A stretch of DNA of 64,000 bases. Origin: Paenibacillus sp. FSL R7-0337. GTDB lineage: Bacteria; Bacillota; Bacilli; Paenibacillales; Paenibacillaceae. The notes beneath the pieces were generated by a model. The model worked only from the letters and a program-made list of their open reading frames with translations. It made no database searches and was not told the origin of the DNA. Below, one piece after another: positions 16,488-26,268 of the stretch. The DNA lies in the NCBI RefSeq assembly GCF_037969875.1, contig NZ_CP150218.1, positions 3,906,001-3,970,000 on the forward strand. Reading direction: 5' to 3'. Each line of letters begins with the position of its first letter. Position 1 is the stretch's first letter. The position numbers and the translations under genes are program-made.

Positions 16488-18230
16488 ATGACTGTGAAAC
16501 TATCATTGCGATTCAAAGTGAGTGCCCTTGTCCTGCTGCTGGTCACGCCGCTGTTCCTCTTTCTCTCCTACACCAATCTCTATTCCACCAACATTGTCCG
16601 GGAGAAGGTTGCGAAGTCTGCTTCGGACACGTTGACCCTGCACTTAGGTACTCTCGATGAGCTGCTGGAGCAGACCAGCCATTATCTGCTGCGGACCGCC
16701 AATGAGAACATGCTGCTGGAGCTCTATTCGGACAGCGGGCCCGACAGCGTCAATTATTATCTGTCCATCCGTAAGCTGATGGACCAGTGGTACAGCGATG
16801 TCAGCTACTACACCATTATCCGCAGTGTCTTCGTCTACCATCAGGACCGGGATGAATTATTCCTCAGCAGCCAGAGAGAGTATTACCAGGAGAAGGAGGT
16901 CATTGCCTCCGGGCTGTCTTCACACCTCAAGGCCCCTAATCTCCAGGCCTCCCTGAAGTGGGAGACTGTGACTCTCGGCGGAGAGCCGGTGTTATTCAAG
17001 GTGCTGCCGGACAAGAGCGGCCGGCTTCTCATGGGGGTACTGGTCAGTATCGATTCTCTGGCCCAGCCGCTGACCCAGCTGGAGTCTACCGGAGGCAGCG
17101 GGCAGGTGGGCATGATCGACAATGACGGTAAATTGCTCTGGGGCCAGTTCGCCAGTGAAGATCTTGCGCTCATCCGCAACCAGCTGGGCCGTCCTGACCG
17201 TCCGGTGGATGCCTCGATTCGCCTGAGTAACGGCAATTCGTATTTGCTGATTGACAAGCCTTCGCAGTATTCCAATCTGAATGTCTTCTTCCTGCTTGAC
17301 GAGAAATCGATTCTGGACGAGCTGCCGATCTTCCAGCGGATCATCAAGGTCATTCCTTTCGTCATTATCCTCGTAATGGTTATTCTACTGGCTCTGCTCA
17401 GCAGGCTGGTGTTCAAGCCTATCCAGCAATTGACCAGCGGGATGCGCATCCTGGGGAAGGGACAGCTGGAATACCGGCTGAAGGATGGCAACAGCAGAGA
17501 GTTCCAGATCATTACGATGCAATTCAACCAGATGGCGGAGCAGATCGGTAATCTCAAGATTGATGTGTATGAGGAGCAGATGAAGGTGCAGCAGGCCGAG
17601 CTGAAGCATCTTCAGGCGCAGATCAATCCTCATTTTTTCATGAATTCCTTGAATATCGTCTTTCATCTGGTAGAGCTGAAGCAATATGCGCTGATCAAAA
17701 AGATGATCGGACATCTGGTCTCCCACTTCCGCTTCATTATGAATACCAATGACGCCTGGATTCCGCTGCGCGGCGAGCTGGGTCATATTCAGAATTATAT
17801 CGAGATTCAGATGGTCATGTATCCCAACAAGCTGTCTTATGAGGTGCAGCTTCCGCAGGAGCTTGAGTCTACACTGATTCCGCCGCTGCTGATCCAGCCC
17901 TTCGTCGAGAATGCGATCAAGCATGGATTCATCAACAATTCGAAGCCCTTCAACGTTGGCATAACCGTCAGTGAAGATGCAGGGGAGAGCGGAAATACCT
18001 GCATTACCATTCAGATCCGCGATTCCGGGCCGGGCTTCTCCGCAGCTCAGCTCGACATGCTCAATCATGGCGTGTATGAGCGCAAGCCGACAGACCGCCA
18101 TCTGGGAATATGGAACGTATACAGACGCATGCTGATGTTCTATAACAACCGGGCACGGCTTACCTTCCACAATGCTCCAGACGGAGGCGCGGTTGTGGAA
18201 ATCAGACTACCCGTTCAAAAGGAGCTGTGA
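16488..18230 (+). CDS. YesM-type sensor histidine kinase
   Basis: 580 residues from ATG 16488. GTG 16494 is an alternative with better spacing to AAGGGGG. One helix near the N-terminus, an extracellular sensor of about 250 residues, a second helix (about 285-310), HAMP, then the His_kinase domain with QINPHFFMNSLN (H382) and an HATPase with PFVENAIKHG and RDSGPGF. YesM kinases sense extracellular carbohydrate, often through the neighbouring binding protein, and phosphorylate YesN-type regulators. The YesN-like gene starts six bases after the stop. Confidence 0.92.
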   Translation: MTVKLSLRFKVSALVLLLVTPLFLFLSYTNLYSTNIVREKVAKSASDTLTLHLGTLDELLEQTSHYLLRTANENMLLELYSDSGPDSVNYYLSIRKLMDQWYSDVSYYTIIRSVFVYHQDRDELFLSSQREYYQEKEVIASGLSSHLKAPNLQASLKWETVTLGGEPVLFKVLPDKSGRLLMGVLVSIDSLAQPLTQLESTGGSGQVGMIDNDGKLLWGQFASEDLALIRNQLGRPDRPVDASIRLSNGNSYLLIDKPSQYSNLNVFFLLDEKSILDELPIFQRIIKVIPFVIILVMVILLALLSRLVFKPIQQLTSGMRILGKGQLEYRLKDGNSREFQIITMQFNQMAEQIGNLKIDVYEEQMKVQQAELKHLQAQINPHFFMNSLNIVFHLVELKQYALIKKMIGHLVSHFRFIMNTNDAWIPLRGELGHIQNYIEIQMVMYPNKLSYEVQLPQELESTLIPPLLIQPFVENAIKHGFINNSKPFNVGITVSEDAGESGNTCITIQIRDSGPGFSAAQLDMLNHGVYERKPTDRHLGIWNVYRRMLMFYNNRARLTFHNAPDGGAVVEIRLPVQKEL

Positions 18231-18236
18231 CGTTCA

Positions 18237-19862
18237 ATGTACAGAGTTCTAATCGTTGACGACCAATACTTCGCCTTGCTCGGCCTCCAGCAGGGGGTGG
18301 ATTGGAGCGCGCTTAGCGTGTCGGATGTCTGTCTGGCAGAGAATGTGGATCAGGCAATTGCTATTCTTGAGCAGAAGCCCGTAGATCTGCTGATCTGCGA
18401 TATCGAAATGCCGGGCAGAAACGGCCTTGAGCTGCTGGCCTGGGTGAAGCAATCTGCTCCCGGTACGCTGACGATTATGCTGACCTGCCATGCCGATTTC
18501 GAGTATGCCCAGCGCGCGATTTATCACGGTGCCTTCCATTATCTGCTCAAGCCGGTAGACTATGAGGAATTGATGAAGATCTCCCGTGAGGCGCTCGCTG
18601 AGATCAGCAAGCAGAAGGAGCAGCAGCAGTTCGAGACCCTGATCCAGGAATACCAGAGACAGTGGGAGCATCAGCTGCCGCTACTGGTGGAACGGTTCTG
18701 GCAGGATATTCTCAGCCAGCGGGCGGCGCCCGTGCTGGAATCGCTCACCCTTCCGGCGAACACCTACAATCTGGATCTGCAGCCCGGGGACCGCTACTTC
18801 CTAGCTCTGCTGGGGCTGGAGCAGTGGAAGGAGAACCTTAGTGCACGGGATGAGACGATTATGGAATATGCGCTGCGCAATATGGCCGATGAGCTGCTGC
18901 TAAGCGGGCTGGAAGGCACCGTGCTGCAGGATCAGGTCGGCCATAATCTGGCGGTCATCTACGTGCGTGGCGATATGAAGGCCGTCCGGCATACGCTGGA
19001 GCAGAATGGCCGCACCTTCCTGGATACCTGCGGGCGGCTGCTGCATTGCTCCCTGTCGATCTACATCAGCGCAGGCGTCCCTCTGTCCGGTATCATGAGC
19101 GCATATACGGATGTCACTGAACGGGAACAACGCAACCTGAACCGTTCGCGTCAGGTGTTCGGACCGGAGGATCAGGCGTATGGCCGACATCTGCCGCTTG
19201 CGCCGGTGCCTCAGGCAGCGCCTATGCACATCTTCGGAGAGTGGGCGACCCTCCTGGAGCTTGGCGAGCTGGAGGAGCTGGAGCGCCGTGTGACCCTGTG
19301 GTTCTCGGGCATTGAGCCTGGCCGCTGGACAAGTGAACTGCACCGTCAGCTTATTCACGGCATCCTGTTCATTGTACACACCGTTCTCGCCAAAAAAGGC
19401 TTATCCGCACACGCCTCAGCCGAGCTGAAGCCCTTGATGGATAAGGAGAATTATCCGAAGCAGTCCGCTTCGCTCCAGCATTGGGCGCTGGAATGCCTGC
19501 GAGCCGTAATGCGCTTATTGCAGACCAGCAATAACGTATCCTCGGCCACAGTCACCAAGATCCGGCAGTATATCCGCTCGCGTCTGAGCGAGGAGATCAC
19601 CCGGGATGAGCTGGCCGCGTATGTGTACTTGAACCCGGCCTACTTGTCGCGGCTGTTCAAGAAGGAGACCGGGCTGTCGATCTCGGATGTGATCATACAG
19701 GAGCGGCTGCAGAAGGCCAAGCAACTGCTGGAGGAGACCGAGCTGAAGATTACCGATATCGCCGAGCAGGTCGGATACACCAGCCTCGGCAGCTTCTCCA
19801 ACCTGTTCAAGCGGGTCGTCGGCACCACTCCGCAGCAATACCGTGCGCGGAATAGGAAGTGA
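18237..19862 (+). CDS. YesN-type response regulator with AraC DNA-binding domain
   Basis: 541 residues. The receiver domain (1-120) has DD at 9-10, phospho-acceptor D55 (ICDIEMPG) and a conserved lysine (LLKPVD). A long central helical linker is followed by a C-terminal AraC double helix-turn-helix (about 440-541: SRLFKKETGLSISDVI ... ITDIAEQVGYTSLGSFSNLFKR). It should activate the upstream transporter operon when phosphorylated by the adjacent YesM-like kinase. Confidence 0.92.
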   Translation: MYRVLIVDDQYFALLGLQQGVDWSALSVSDVCLAENVDQAIAILEQKPVDLLICDIEMPGRNGLELLAWVKQSAPGTLTIMLTCHADFEYAQRAIYHGAFHYLLKPVDYEELMKISREALAEISKQKEQQQFETLIQEYQRQWEHQLPLLVERFWQDILSQRAAPVLESLTLPANTYNLDLQPGDRYFLALLGLEQWKENLSARDETIMEYALRNMADELLLSGLEGTVLQDQVGHNLAVIYVRGDMKAVRHTLEQNGRTFLDTCGRLLHCSLSIYISAGVPLSGIMSAYTDVTEREQRNLNRSRQVFGPEDQAYGRHLPLAPVPQAAPMHIFGEWATLLELGELEELERRVTLWFSGIEPGRWTSELHRQLIHGILFIVHTVLAKKGLSAHASAELKPLMDKENYPKQSASLQHWALECLRAVMRLLQTSNNVSSATVTKIRQYIRSRLSEEITRDELAAYVYLNPAYLSRLFKKETGLSISDVIIQERLQKAKQLLEETELKITDIAEQVGYTSLGSFSNLFKRVVGTTPQQYRARNRK

Positions 19863-19952
19863 GCGGGGGGCGGGGACGTTAGTGACACCAGGAGCACTAG
19901 GCATAGGAACCGCTGCGCTAGCACATTCAGCAGACTGATCGCTGCGCCTGCA

Positions 19953-19983
19953 CATTGTGATCGGTTTTTCGATTACATTGGGC
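19953..19983. repeat. Short hairpin repeat, family 2, copy 2
   Basis: CATTGTGATCGGTTTTTCG then ATTACATTGGGC. Arms TGTGATCG and CGATTACA pair over eight positions (one G-T) around GTTTTT. It lies in the 270-base gap between the convergent YesN-like and araA genes. Confidence 0.7.
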
Positions 19984-20065
19984 CGTCTACCCCGGCACAA
20001 GCTTCCCGGCGGTGCAGGCAGATGTCTTTTGCATACCGCCGCCGCGCCCACCATACCTGCCAAAC

Positions 20066-20104
20066 AAAAAGAGCGAGAGGGCTATACGCCCCTTCGCTCT
20101 TTTT
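20066..20104. terminator. Bidirectional terminator between the YesN-like gene and araA
   Basis: AAAAAGAGCGA...TCGCTCTTTTT with an inner GGGC/GCCC, about 16 pairs. T-runs occur on both strands, so it can end both convergent transcripts. Confidence 0.85.
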
Positions 20105-20134
20105 AACATGCTTTACTTTAACAATTAACTCTTA

Positions 20135-21559
20135 TTACTTAATAATCACGTATTCCAGTCCCACCAGCTTGGCGTAGGTAACGATCTGATCAGTAGTGAG
20201 GTTCAGCGATACGACGGTATGGTGTCCGCCACCGTTCTCGATCCATGCTCTGACTCCGTCCTGGAAGTTAGGCTTCACCTGCCACAGTACGCGTGCTACC
20301 GGAAGATTCGGAGCTGGAACGGTTGGCTCGAAGGCGGTAACTTCGTTGATCAGCAGCTTGTAATGAGTGCCGAAGTCAGCCATCGATACCACGACACCTT
20401 CGCCTGCCTTGCCGTCGAAGACGAGACGGGCCGGGTCTTCGCGGTCGCCGATGCCCAGCGGGGACACGATGATCTTCGGCTGGTTGCTGGCCAGGCTCGG
20501 ATCAACCTCCAGCATGTGGGACTGGAGAATCGCTTCCTGTCCGGCAGCCATTTCGTAAGTGTAATCCTCCATGAACCCGGTGTTCAGGTTGTGGCTCATG
20601 ACCTTCATCAGGCGGTCCAGGGCCGCAGTCTTCCAGTCCCCTTCACCGGCGAACCCGTAGCCTTGTGCCATCAGGCGCTGAACAGCCAGACCCGGAAGCT
20701 GCTTCATGCCGTGCAGATCCTCGAAGTTGGAGGTGAAGGCATTGTAGCCTCCTGCATCCAAGAAGCGCTTAAGGGCAATCTCATAGCTCGCCTGCACCTT
20801 CACGCTGGCTTCCCAATCTTCCTTGCTGTACGTGCCATAATCAACGGCATACAGCTTCGTATATTCTGCGAACAGGGCATCGATCTCTTCCTGCTTCACT
20901 TCGTTCACATAAGCTACCAGATCGCCGATGCCAAAGTAGTCCACGGTCCAGCCGAACTGGATCTGGGCTTCTACCTTGTCGCCTTCGGTCACGCCAACGT
21001 TGCGCATGTTGTCGCCGAAGCGGGCAACCTTGATGTTGAAGCCTTCGTTATAAGCTACGGCAACGTCCATCCATTCTGCAATCTGCTTCTGGACTTCAGC
21101 ACGTTCCCAGTATCCTACAACGACCTTATTCTGCTTCTTCAGACGGGCATTGATGAAGCCATACTCACGGTCGCCATGGGCAGCCTGGTTCAGGTTCATG
21201 AAGTCCATGTCAATTGTTGCCCAAGGAATGCTCTCATTGTATTGGGTAGCCAGGTGCAGCAGCGGCTTCTGCAGCAGCTTCGTGCCGCGAATCCACATTT
21301 TAGCCGGGGAGAAGGTGTGCATCCAGGTGATTACACCGGCAACCTCGTCACGGTAGTTCACTTCTTTCATGATGGAAGTGATTTTGTCTGCGCTAACGGC
21401 CAGATCCTGCAATACCAGCGGATAAGGAAGCACCCCGCTATTGTTGAGCGCATCGGTCATTTCCTGAGCATGAGCCTTCACTTCACCCAGCGCTTCATCT
21501 CCATACAGGTGCTGCGATCCTACTACGAACCAGAATTGCTTGTCGCTTACTGTTGACAT
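20135..21559 (-). CDS. araA: L-arabinose isomerase
   Basis: 474 residues from ATG 21559, nine bases after AGAAGAGG; an ATG at 21568 abuts that site and is less likely. The protein opens FWFVVGSQHLYGDEAL, the araA hallmark, and carries THTFSPAKMWI-type and GEGDWKTAALDRLMK motifs of the active-site region, including the metal-binding glutamate (GEGDWK) and histidines. It converts L-arabinose to L-ribulose in the cytoplasm. Last gene of araB-araD-araA. Confidence 0.95.
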   Translation of the reverse strand: MSTVSDKQFWFVVGSQHLYGDEALGEVKAHAQEMTDALNNSGVLPYPLVLQDLAVSADKITSIMKEVNYRDEVAGVITWMHTFSPAKMWIRGTKLLQKPLLHLATQYNESIPWATIDMDFMNLNQAAHGDREYGFINARLKKQNKVVVGYWERAEVQKQIAEWMDVAVAYNEGFNIKVARFGDNMRNVGVTEGDKVEAQIQFGWTVDYFGIGDLVAYVNEVKQEEIDALFAEYTKLYAVDYGTYSKEDWEASVKVQASYEIALKRFLDAGGYNAFTSNFEDLHGMKQLPGLAVQRLMAQGYGFAGEGDWKTAALDRLMKVMSHNLNTGFMEDYTYEMAAGQEAILQSHMLEVDPSLASNQPKIIVSPLGIGDREDPARLVFDGKAGEGVVVSMADFGTHYKLLINEVTAFEPTVPAPNLPVARVLWQVKPNFQDGVRAWIENGGGHHTVVSLNLTTDQIVTYAKLVGLEYVIIK

Positions 21560-21598
21560 AATATTCATCCTCTTCTCTATTAGTTTGGTAAAAGTCAG

Positions 21599-22294
21599 TT
21601 ATTTCTGTCCGTAATACGCGTCCTTGCCGTGCTTGCGCAGGTAGTGCTTGTCCAGAATCCGCTGCGGCAGCTCCTCGGCGAACGTATTCAGCTGGCGGGC
21701 GAAGAGGTTCATCTTGGACACTTCCTCCAGCACCACACTGTTCATGACAGCGGCGTGGGCATCCTTGCCCCACGTGAACGGCGCATGGCCCTTCAGCAGA
21801 ACGCCGGGAATCGCCATGACATCCAGCCCCCGCTGTTCAAACGTCTCAATGATCACATGCCCGGTCTCTGCTTCATACCCGCGGTCAATCTCTTCCTGGG
21901 TCAGGAACCGTGTGCATGGTACAGAACCATAGAAGGTATCTGCATGTGTCGTCCCCATAACCGGAACATCCAGTCCAGCCTGAGCCCAGATGGTTGCCCA
22001 TGTGGAATGCGTATGCACGATGCCGCCGATCTCAGCATAATGCTTGTAGAGTACAGCATGAGTGGCTGTATCCGAGGAAGGTCGCATCTCTCCTTCCACC
22101 ACATTTCCATCGAAGTCCACAACGACCATATCGCTCGGCTTCATTTTATCGTAGCTGACTCCGCTCGGCTTGATGACGAACAGGCTGCTCGCCCGGTCCA
22201 CCGCGCTCACATTGCCCCAGGTGTATTTGACCAGCCCGTGCTTAGGCAGCTCCAGATTAGCCTCGCATACCTCTTCCTTCAATTGCTCCAGCAT
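21599..22294 (-). CDS. araD: L-ribulose-5-phosphate 4-epimerase
   Basis: 231 residues, class II aldolase fold. Motifs: [32 protein letters not shown] (zinc-ligand histidines), and [13 protein letters not shown]. It converts L-ribulose 5-phosphate to D-xylulose 5-phosphate, which enters the pentose phosphate pathway. It begins three bases after araB ends and 39 bases before araA starts. Confidence 0.95.
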   Translation of the reverse strand: MLEQLKEEVCEANLELPKHGLVKYTWGNVSAVDRASSLFVIKPSGVSYDKMKPSDMVVVDFDGNVVEGEMRPSSDTATHAVLYKHYAEIGGIVHTHSTWATIWAQAGLDVPVMGTTHADTFYGSVPCTRFLTQEEIDRGYEAETGHVIIETFEQRGLDVMAIPGVLLKGHAPFTWGKDAHAAVMNSVVLEEVSKMNLFARQLNTFAEELPQRILDKHYLRKHGKDAYYGQK

Positions 22295-22297
22295 GTG

Positions 22298-23911
22298 TTA
22301 ATTCCCCCCGTTCTCTACGAGATGATCTACAGCGGCCTGCTCAATCGCCAGACCCGCCGTGTAGCGTTCCATGAACAATTCAAAGCCCTTCACATCTGCC
22401 GCAACCGGATGAATAGTCTCGCCTTCGATATCCTTGAAAACCTTCTGGTCGAGGAAATCATCCAGACGCTCCTGCTGCCCTCTATTCTTCATATAAGAAG
22501 CCAGAATCGCCATGCCCCATGCGCCGCCTTCTCCGGCTGTTGCCATCACAGAGACCGGCACATTCATCGCAGCAGCTACAATTCTCTGTCCGACTACAGG
22601 CGTCTTGAACAAGCCGCCATGCGCCAGAATGCTGTCGATGGACACCTGCTCCTTCAAAGTCAGAATATCCATCCCGATCTTCAGTGCGCCAAAAGCGGAG
22701 AACAAATGCGTCCGCATAAAGTTACCCAGCGTGAAGCGGCTCTCCGGCGAACGGACGAACAGCGGCCGTCCCTTGTCCAGCCCGGTAATATTCTCACCCG
22801 AGAAATAGCCGTAGCTCAGCAAGCCGCCGCCATCGGCGTCTGCCTCCAGTGCTTTATTGAACAGAACGCTGAACAGCTGCGCCGGATCAACCTTGAAGCC
22901 CATCGCCTCCGAGAATTCCCGGAACAAGCCGACCCAGGCGTTGATATCGCTGGAGCAATTGTTGGCATGTACCATTCCCACCGGACTACCATCCGGGGTG
23001 GTCACCATGTCAATCTCAGGATATACCGCCGTAAGATCCTTCTCCAGCACGATCATAGCGAATACGGAGGTGCCTACAGAGATATTACCGGTCCGTTTGC
23101 GGACACTGTTCGTAGCGACCATTCCTGTTCCGGCATCGCCTTCCGGAGGACAGAGCGGAATGCCTGCCAGCAGGTCCCCGGACTCATCCAGCAGTCTCGC
23201 TCCAGCCTCTGTTAACACGCCCGCCTGCTCGCCTGCAGCGTAGACCTTGGGCAGAAGATCACTCAGCTTCCAAGGATAATTCTTAGCGGCAATCAGCTCA
23301 TCGAACTGGCTGACCATGGCCGGATGGTAATTCTGCGAAGCTTCATCTATAGGGAAGACCCCGGAGGCATCGCCAATCCCGATCGCCTTGCTGCCGGTCA
23401 GCAGCCAATGGATGTATCCTCCCAGCGTCGTTACGAACGTTGCCTGCGGAACATGCTCTTCCCCGTTCAGAATCGCCTGATACAGGTGGGCAATGGTCCA
23501 GCGCTCCGGAATATTGAACTGGAACAGCTCTGTTAATTCCTTGGCCGCCGCACCGGTTGTAGCATTGCGCCAGGTCCGGAACGGAACCAGCAGCTCGCCC
23601 GTGCTGTCAAAGGCCATATATCCATGCATCATTGCTGAGAATCCGATCGAACCGACAGTAGTAACCGTAATCCCGTATTTCTGTGCAACCTCCTGCTTCA
23701 TCTCGCGGTAAGCCGCTTGCAGGCCCTTAATAATATCCGTCAAAGGATACGTCCAATATCCGCCTTCCAGCAGGTTCTCCCACTCGTAGCTTCCGGATGC
23801 AACCGTCTCGAACTGCTGATCAATCAGGACGGCCTTGATACGTGTGGACCCAAATTCGATACCCAGTGATGTCTCTCCCTTAAGTATCACTTGCTTGATG
23901 TTCTGATCCAT
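22298..23911 (-). CDS. araB: FGGY-family L-ribulokinase (non-classical subfamily)
   Basis: 537 residues from ATG 23911; GTG 23917 is an equally placed alternative after AGAGGAG. The FGGY fold is clear: [17 protein letters not shown] phosphate-binding loop, an N-terminal ribonuclease-H-like half, and a second half with [13 protein letters not shown] and [16 protein letters not shown]. Position as first gene of araB-araD-araA makes L-ribulokinase the obvious role. The sequence does not resemble the classical AraB opening, so it seems to be the alternative kinase type found in many Firmicutes; the symbol rests on context. Confidence 0.85.
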   Translation of the reverse strand: MDQNIKQVILKGETSLGIEFGSTRIKAVLIDQQFETVASGSYEWENLLEGGYWTYPLTDIIKGLQAAYREMKQEVAQKYGITVTTVGSIGFSAMMHGYMAFDSTGELLVPFRTWRNATTGAAAKELTELFQFNIPERWTIAHLYQAILNGEEHVPQATFVTTLGGYIHWLLTGSKAIGIGDASGVFPIDEASQNYHPAMVSQFDELIAAKNYPWKLSDLLPKVYAAGEQAGVLTEAGARLLDESGDLLAGIPLCPPEGDAGTGMVATNSVRKRTGNISVGTSVFAMIVLEKDLTAVYPEIDMVTTPDGSPVGMVHANNCSSDINAWVGLFREFSEAMGFKVDPAQLFSVLFNKALEADADGGGLLSYGYFSGENITGLDKGRPLFVRSPESRFTLGNFMRTHLFSAFGALKIGMDILTLKEQVSIDSILAHGGLFKTPVVGQRIVAAAMNVPVSVMATAGEGGAWGMAILASYMKNRGQQERLDDFLDQKVFKDIEGETIHPVAADVKGFELFMERYTAGLAIEQAAVDHLVENGGN

Positions 23912-23987
23912 GCCCACGTTACTCCTCTCTGAACCAAACTGTGTTACTTACGAATCTAAAGAATGCGCTTCCTTTATGAACAGGTTT

Positions 23988-24016
23988 AGTATATTTTTTG
24001 TTCGTACATTTGTCAA
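23988..24016 (-). promoter_or_regulatory. araBDA promoter overlapped by an AraR operator
   Basis: On the minus strand TTGACA (24016-24011), 17-base spacer, TATACT (23993-23988). The spacer contains AATGTACGAACAA (about 23999-24012), close to the AraR half-site pattern NTGTACGNACAA. Binding there would block RNA polymerase. Confidence 0.8.
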
Positions 24017-24121
24017 TAATATATATAAGATATACCTACAAATTTACCGGAAAAACACCCCTATTTTACGCAAATCATTAGATATAGTAGACACCGGAGG
24101 ATATTAAGCTTATATTCAAGC

Positions 24122-24141
24122 TATAATATGTACGTACAACT
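24122..24141 (+). promoter_or_regulatory. araR -10 region and AraR operator
   Basis: TATAAT (24122-24127) runs into ATGTACGTACAACT, a near-perfect AraR operator core, about 35 bases before the araR start. No convincing -35 was found. It suggests autoregulation, and with the operator at 24 kb it permits looping between sites about 127 bases apart. Confidence 0.7.
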
Positions 24142-24174
24142 ACAATAATTTATCCATTTCAAATAAGAACAACT

Positions 24175-25293
24175 ATGAAAGAAGTGACCCGTGTGCGAAC
24201 CAAGTACCAGATCATATTCGATGAACTCAAAAGCAATATCCTGTCCGGCACCTACAGTGTAGGCGAACAAATTCCTACGGAGTCGGCGCTGCAGGAGATG
24301 TACGGCGTCAGCCGCCAGACCGTGCGGAAGGCCATTCTGGAACTGTCCAACGAGGGGTTCCTGCGGAGCGAGAAGGGCTCAGGCACCTATGTCAGCCACC
24401 AGTTCCGGTCCAAATCCGGGAATGGCGCGGGCAAACGGACCATCGGCGTAATCACCACATACCTCTCCGATTATATTTTCCCCTCCATTATCCGGGGGAT
24501 TGAAGGCAGGCTCAACGAGGACAACTATTCCCTGCTGCTCGCCAGCACCAATAATGATGTGGCCCAGGAGAAAAAGGCGCTGGAAATGATGCTGTCCTTC
24601 GGGGTAGACGGGCTGATTATCGAGCCTACGAAGAGCAATCTGTACAACCCGAACATCGCCTATTACCTGTCGTTCAAGGAGCAGGATGTCCCGTTCATCA
24701 TGATTAACGCTTATTATGAGGAGCTGGAGGTGCCGTTCTTCTGTCTGGATGATGTACAGTCCAGCTATCTGGCGACCCGGGAGCTGATCTCGAAGGGCCA
24801 TACCCAGATCGGGATTATCGCCAAAATGGACGATCTCCAAGGCAAATACCGCATGAAAGGCTATATCAAGGCGCTCGGCGAAGCCAAACTGCGCTTCCAC
24901 CCGGAGCAGGTGCTCTCCTTCGATACGGAATCCAAGTGTGACCTGTCGGCGAACCTCAAGCAATTCCTGAAGGATAACCGGGAGGTGCTGACAGCCCTTG
25001 TGTGCTATAACGACGAGGTGGGACTCGAGGTGGTTAACGTCTGCAAGCAGCTGGAGATCTCGATCCCGGAGGAGCTGTCAATCATCGGCCAGGACAATTC
25101 CTATATCGCCAAGAACGCAGGCATCAAGCTGACGACCTTAACCCACCCGCAGGAGCAGATGGGCCGGGATGCGGCCGAATGGGTCATTAAGAAGCTCCAG
25201 GGTAAAAAAGATTTGAAGAACAGCACCTACTATCTGCCTGAGCTGATAGAGGGGGAGACGGTGCGGGTGCTTGCGCCAGCTCCAGCGGAATAG
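24175..25293 (+). CDS. araR: Arabinose operon repressor AraR (GntR HTH + LacI-type sensor)
   Basis: 372 residues from ATG 24175; GTG 24193 (VRTKYQ...) is a possible start as the ATG lacks a good Shine-Dalgarno. A GntR winged helix (about 8-75: PTESALQEMYGVSRQTVRKAILEL) is joined to a periplasmic-binding-protein-like effector domain (88-365). This unusual pairing defines AraR. L-arabinose releases it from DNA. Two operator-like sites flank it, over its own -10 and over the araB promoter. Followed by a strong terminator. Confidence 0.92.
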   Translation: MKEVTRVRTKYQIIFDELKSNILSGTYSVGEQIPTESALQEMYGVSRQTVRKAILELSNEGFLRSEKGSGTYVSHQFRSKSGNGAGKRTIGVITTYLSDYIFPSIIRGIEGRLNEDNYSLLLASTNNDVAQEKKALEMMLSFGVDGLIIEPTKSNLYNPNIAYYLSFKEQDVPFIMINAYYEELEVPFFCLDDVQSSYLATRELISKGHTQIGIIAKMDDLQGKYRMKGYIKALGEAKLRFHPEQVLSFDTESKCDLSANLKQFLKDNREVLTALVCYNDEVGLEVVNVCKQLEISIPEELSIIGQDNSYIAKNAGIKLTTLTHPQEQMGRDAAEWVIKKLQGKKDLKNSTYYLPELIEGETVRVLAPAPAE

Positions 25294-25328
25294 GGTAGTC
25301 CGCCCGGAAATAAGATACACAGACGAAC

Positions 25329-25384
25329 AGCCCTGACCGCTTCATGACCATTAGAGGCCATGAAGCGGCAGGGCTGTTCTTTTT
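25329..25384 (+). terminator. Terminator of araR
   Basis: AGCCCTG-a-CCGCTTCATG pairs with CATGAAGCGG-c-AGGGCT (16 bp plus one mismatch), followed by GTTCTTTTT. Confidence 0.85.
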
Positions 25385-25413
25385 CAATCCGGCTGAACTG
25401 GGGTACAGGCTTC

Positions 25414-26157
25414 TTAGTCCAGCAGAGTAGAGATGCTGATGCTTTCAATCTTAGCGCCCTTGACATGGAACAGAATATAATCCACATAGTTGCTTGGGGC
25501 GAACCGGTAGTCATCCTCTTCCTCAGGTGCCCCGTCTCCGGTCAGTTTGCCTTCGGGATAGGCTTTTTTGAGTGTGTCCAGGCTGTCTCCAACCTTGATA
25601 TTACGGACCGTAGTGTACTTCGGATCGGTAATCTTCATGCTGAAGATGTAGAACTGCTTGCCGTCACCCGAATCAATCGTCTTAATCTCCAGGCCCGGGA
25701 AGGTATACGTGTTCTCTGTTCTGCCGATCAGGGTATCCATATTCTTACCGTCATCCAAGGAATACGTGTGCGATTTCTTCGCCGTTGCCTTGCCCAGCAT
25801 ACTCTCCAGCTTGGTATCATCCACAATGTCGGAGAGGGCGATAGTGTGATCTTTATGGACAAAAGCCAGCTCCTTCAGAATCACATTTCCTTCCTTCTCA
25901 ATGGTTCCCTCCTTGATCGCCTCGGAGCTGCCCGCTGAAGCCGCTGGGGTTGGCTCGGCCGTAGCAGCTTCAGTCGCCGCAGGCTCAGCAGCAGGGGTAG
26001 CCGAAGCTTCCGGTGCCGCTGTGGACACCGCTTCAGCTGTAGGTTCTGCCGAAGGGGTAGCCGCCGGAGCGGCCGAATCGGACTGGCATCCGGCCAGAAG
26101 TGTCATTAACAATACTGCGGGCAGCAGCAGCGCTGCCGGTTTTTTAAATGTTCCCAT
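25414..26157 (-). CDS. Predicted lipoprotein with Ala/Thr/Pro-rich linker
   Basis: 247 residues from ATG 26157, with GGAGGG seven bases upstream. The lipobox is LLAGC (about C23), followed by a 60-residue low-complexity linker of A, T, P, E and S that would span the wall. The folded C-terminal part (about 85-247) is not recognised; it contains LEIKTIDSGDGKQFYIFSM and KVGDSLDTLKKAYPEG, a pattern seen in small surface domains of spore-formers. It lies 111 bases after a response regulator-kinase pair on the same strand and may be its sensory partner or target. Confidence 0.7.
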   Translation of the reverse strand: MGTFKKPAALLLPAVLLMTLLAGCQSDSAAPAATPSAEPTAEAVSTAAPEASATPAAEPAATEAATAEPTPAASAGSSEAIKEGTIEKEGNVILKELAFVHKDHTIALSDIVDDTKLESMLGKATAKKSHTYSLDDGKNMDTLIGRTENTYTFPGLEIKTIDSGDGKQFYIFSMKITDPKYTTVRNIKVGDSLDTLKKAYPEGKLTGDGAPEEEDDYRFAPSNYVDYILFHVKGAKIESISISTLLD

Positions 26158-26268
26158 AAGTAATCCCTCCATGAATGTACGCGATGAGCACGTTGTTTGT
26201 TTGGTATGAGGTTAGTATACGAAAACCATTTATTAGTGTAATAACAGAGTTGTATCAGTCTTGTAACG

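Noticed and set aside
20219..23215. Long plus-strand ORFs (445 and 528 codons) across araA-araD-araB
   Set aside because: They lie antisense to three well-recognised genes; high GC in third positions keeps the antisense frames open. No ribosome sites or domains.
24091..24110. Candidate -35 box for araR
   Set aside because: The bases 17 upstream of TATAAT (GGATAT) do not resemble TTGACA; only the -10 and operator are reported.
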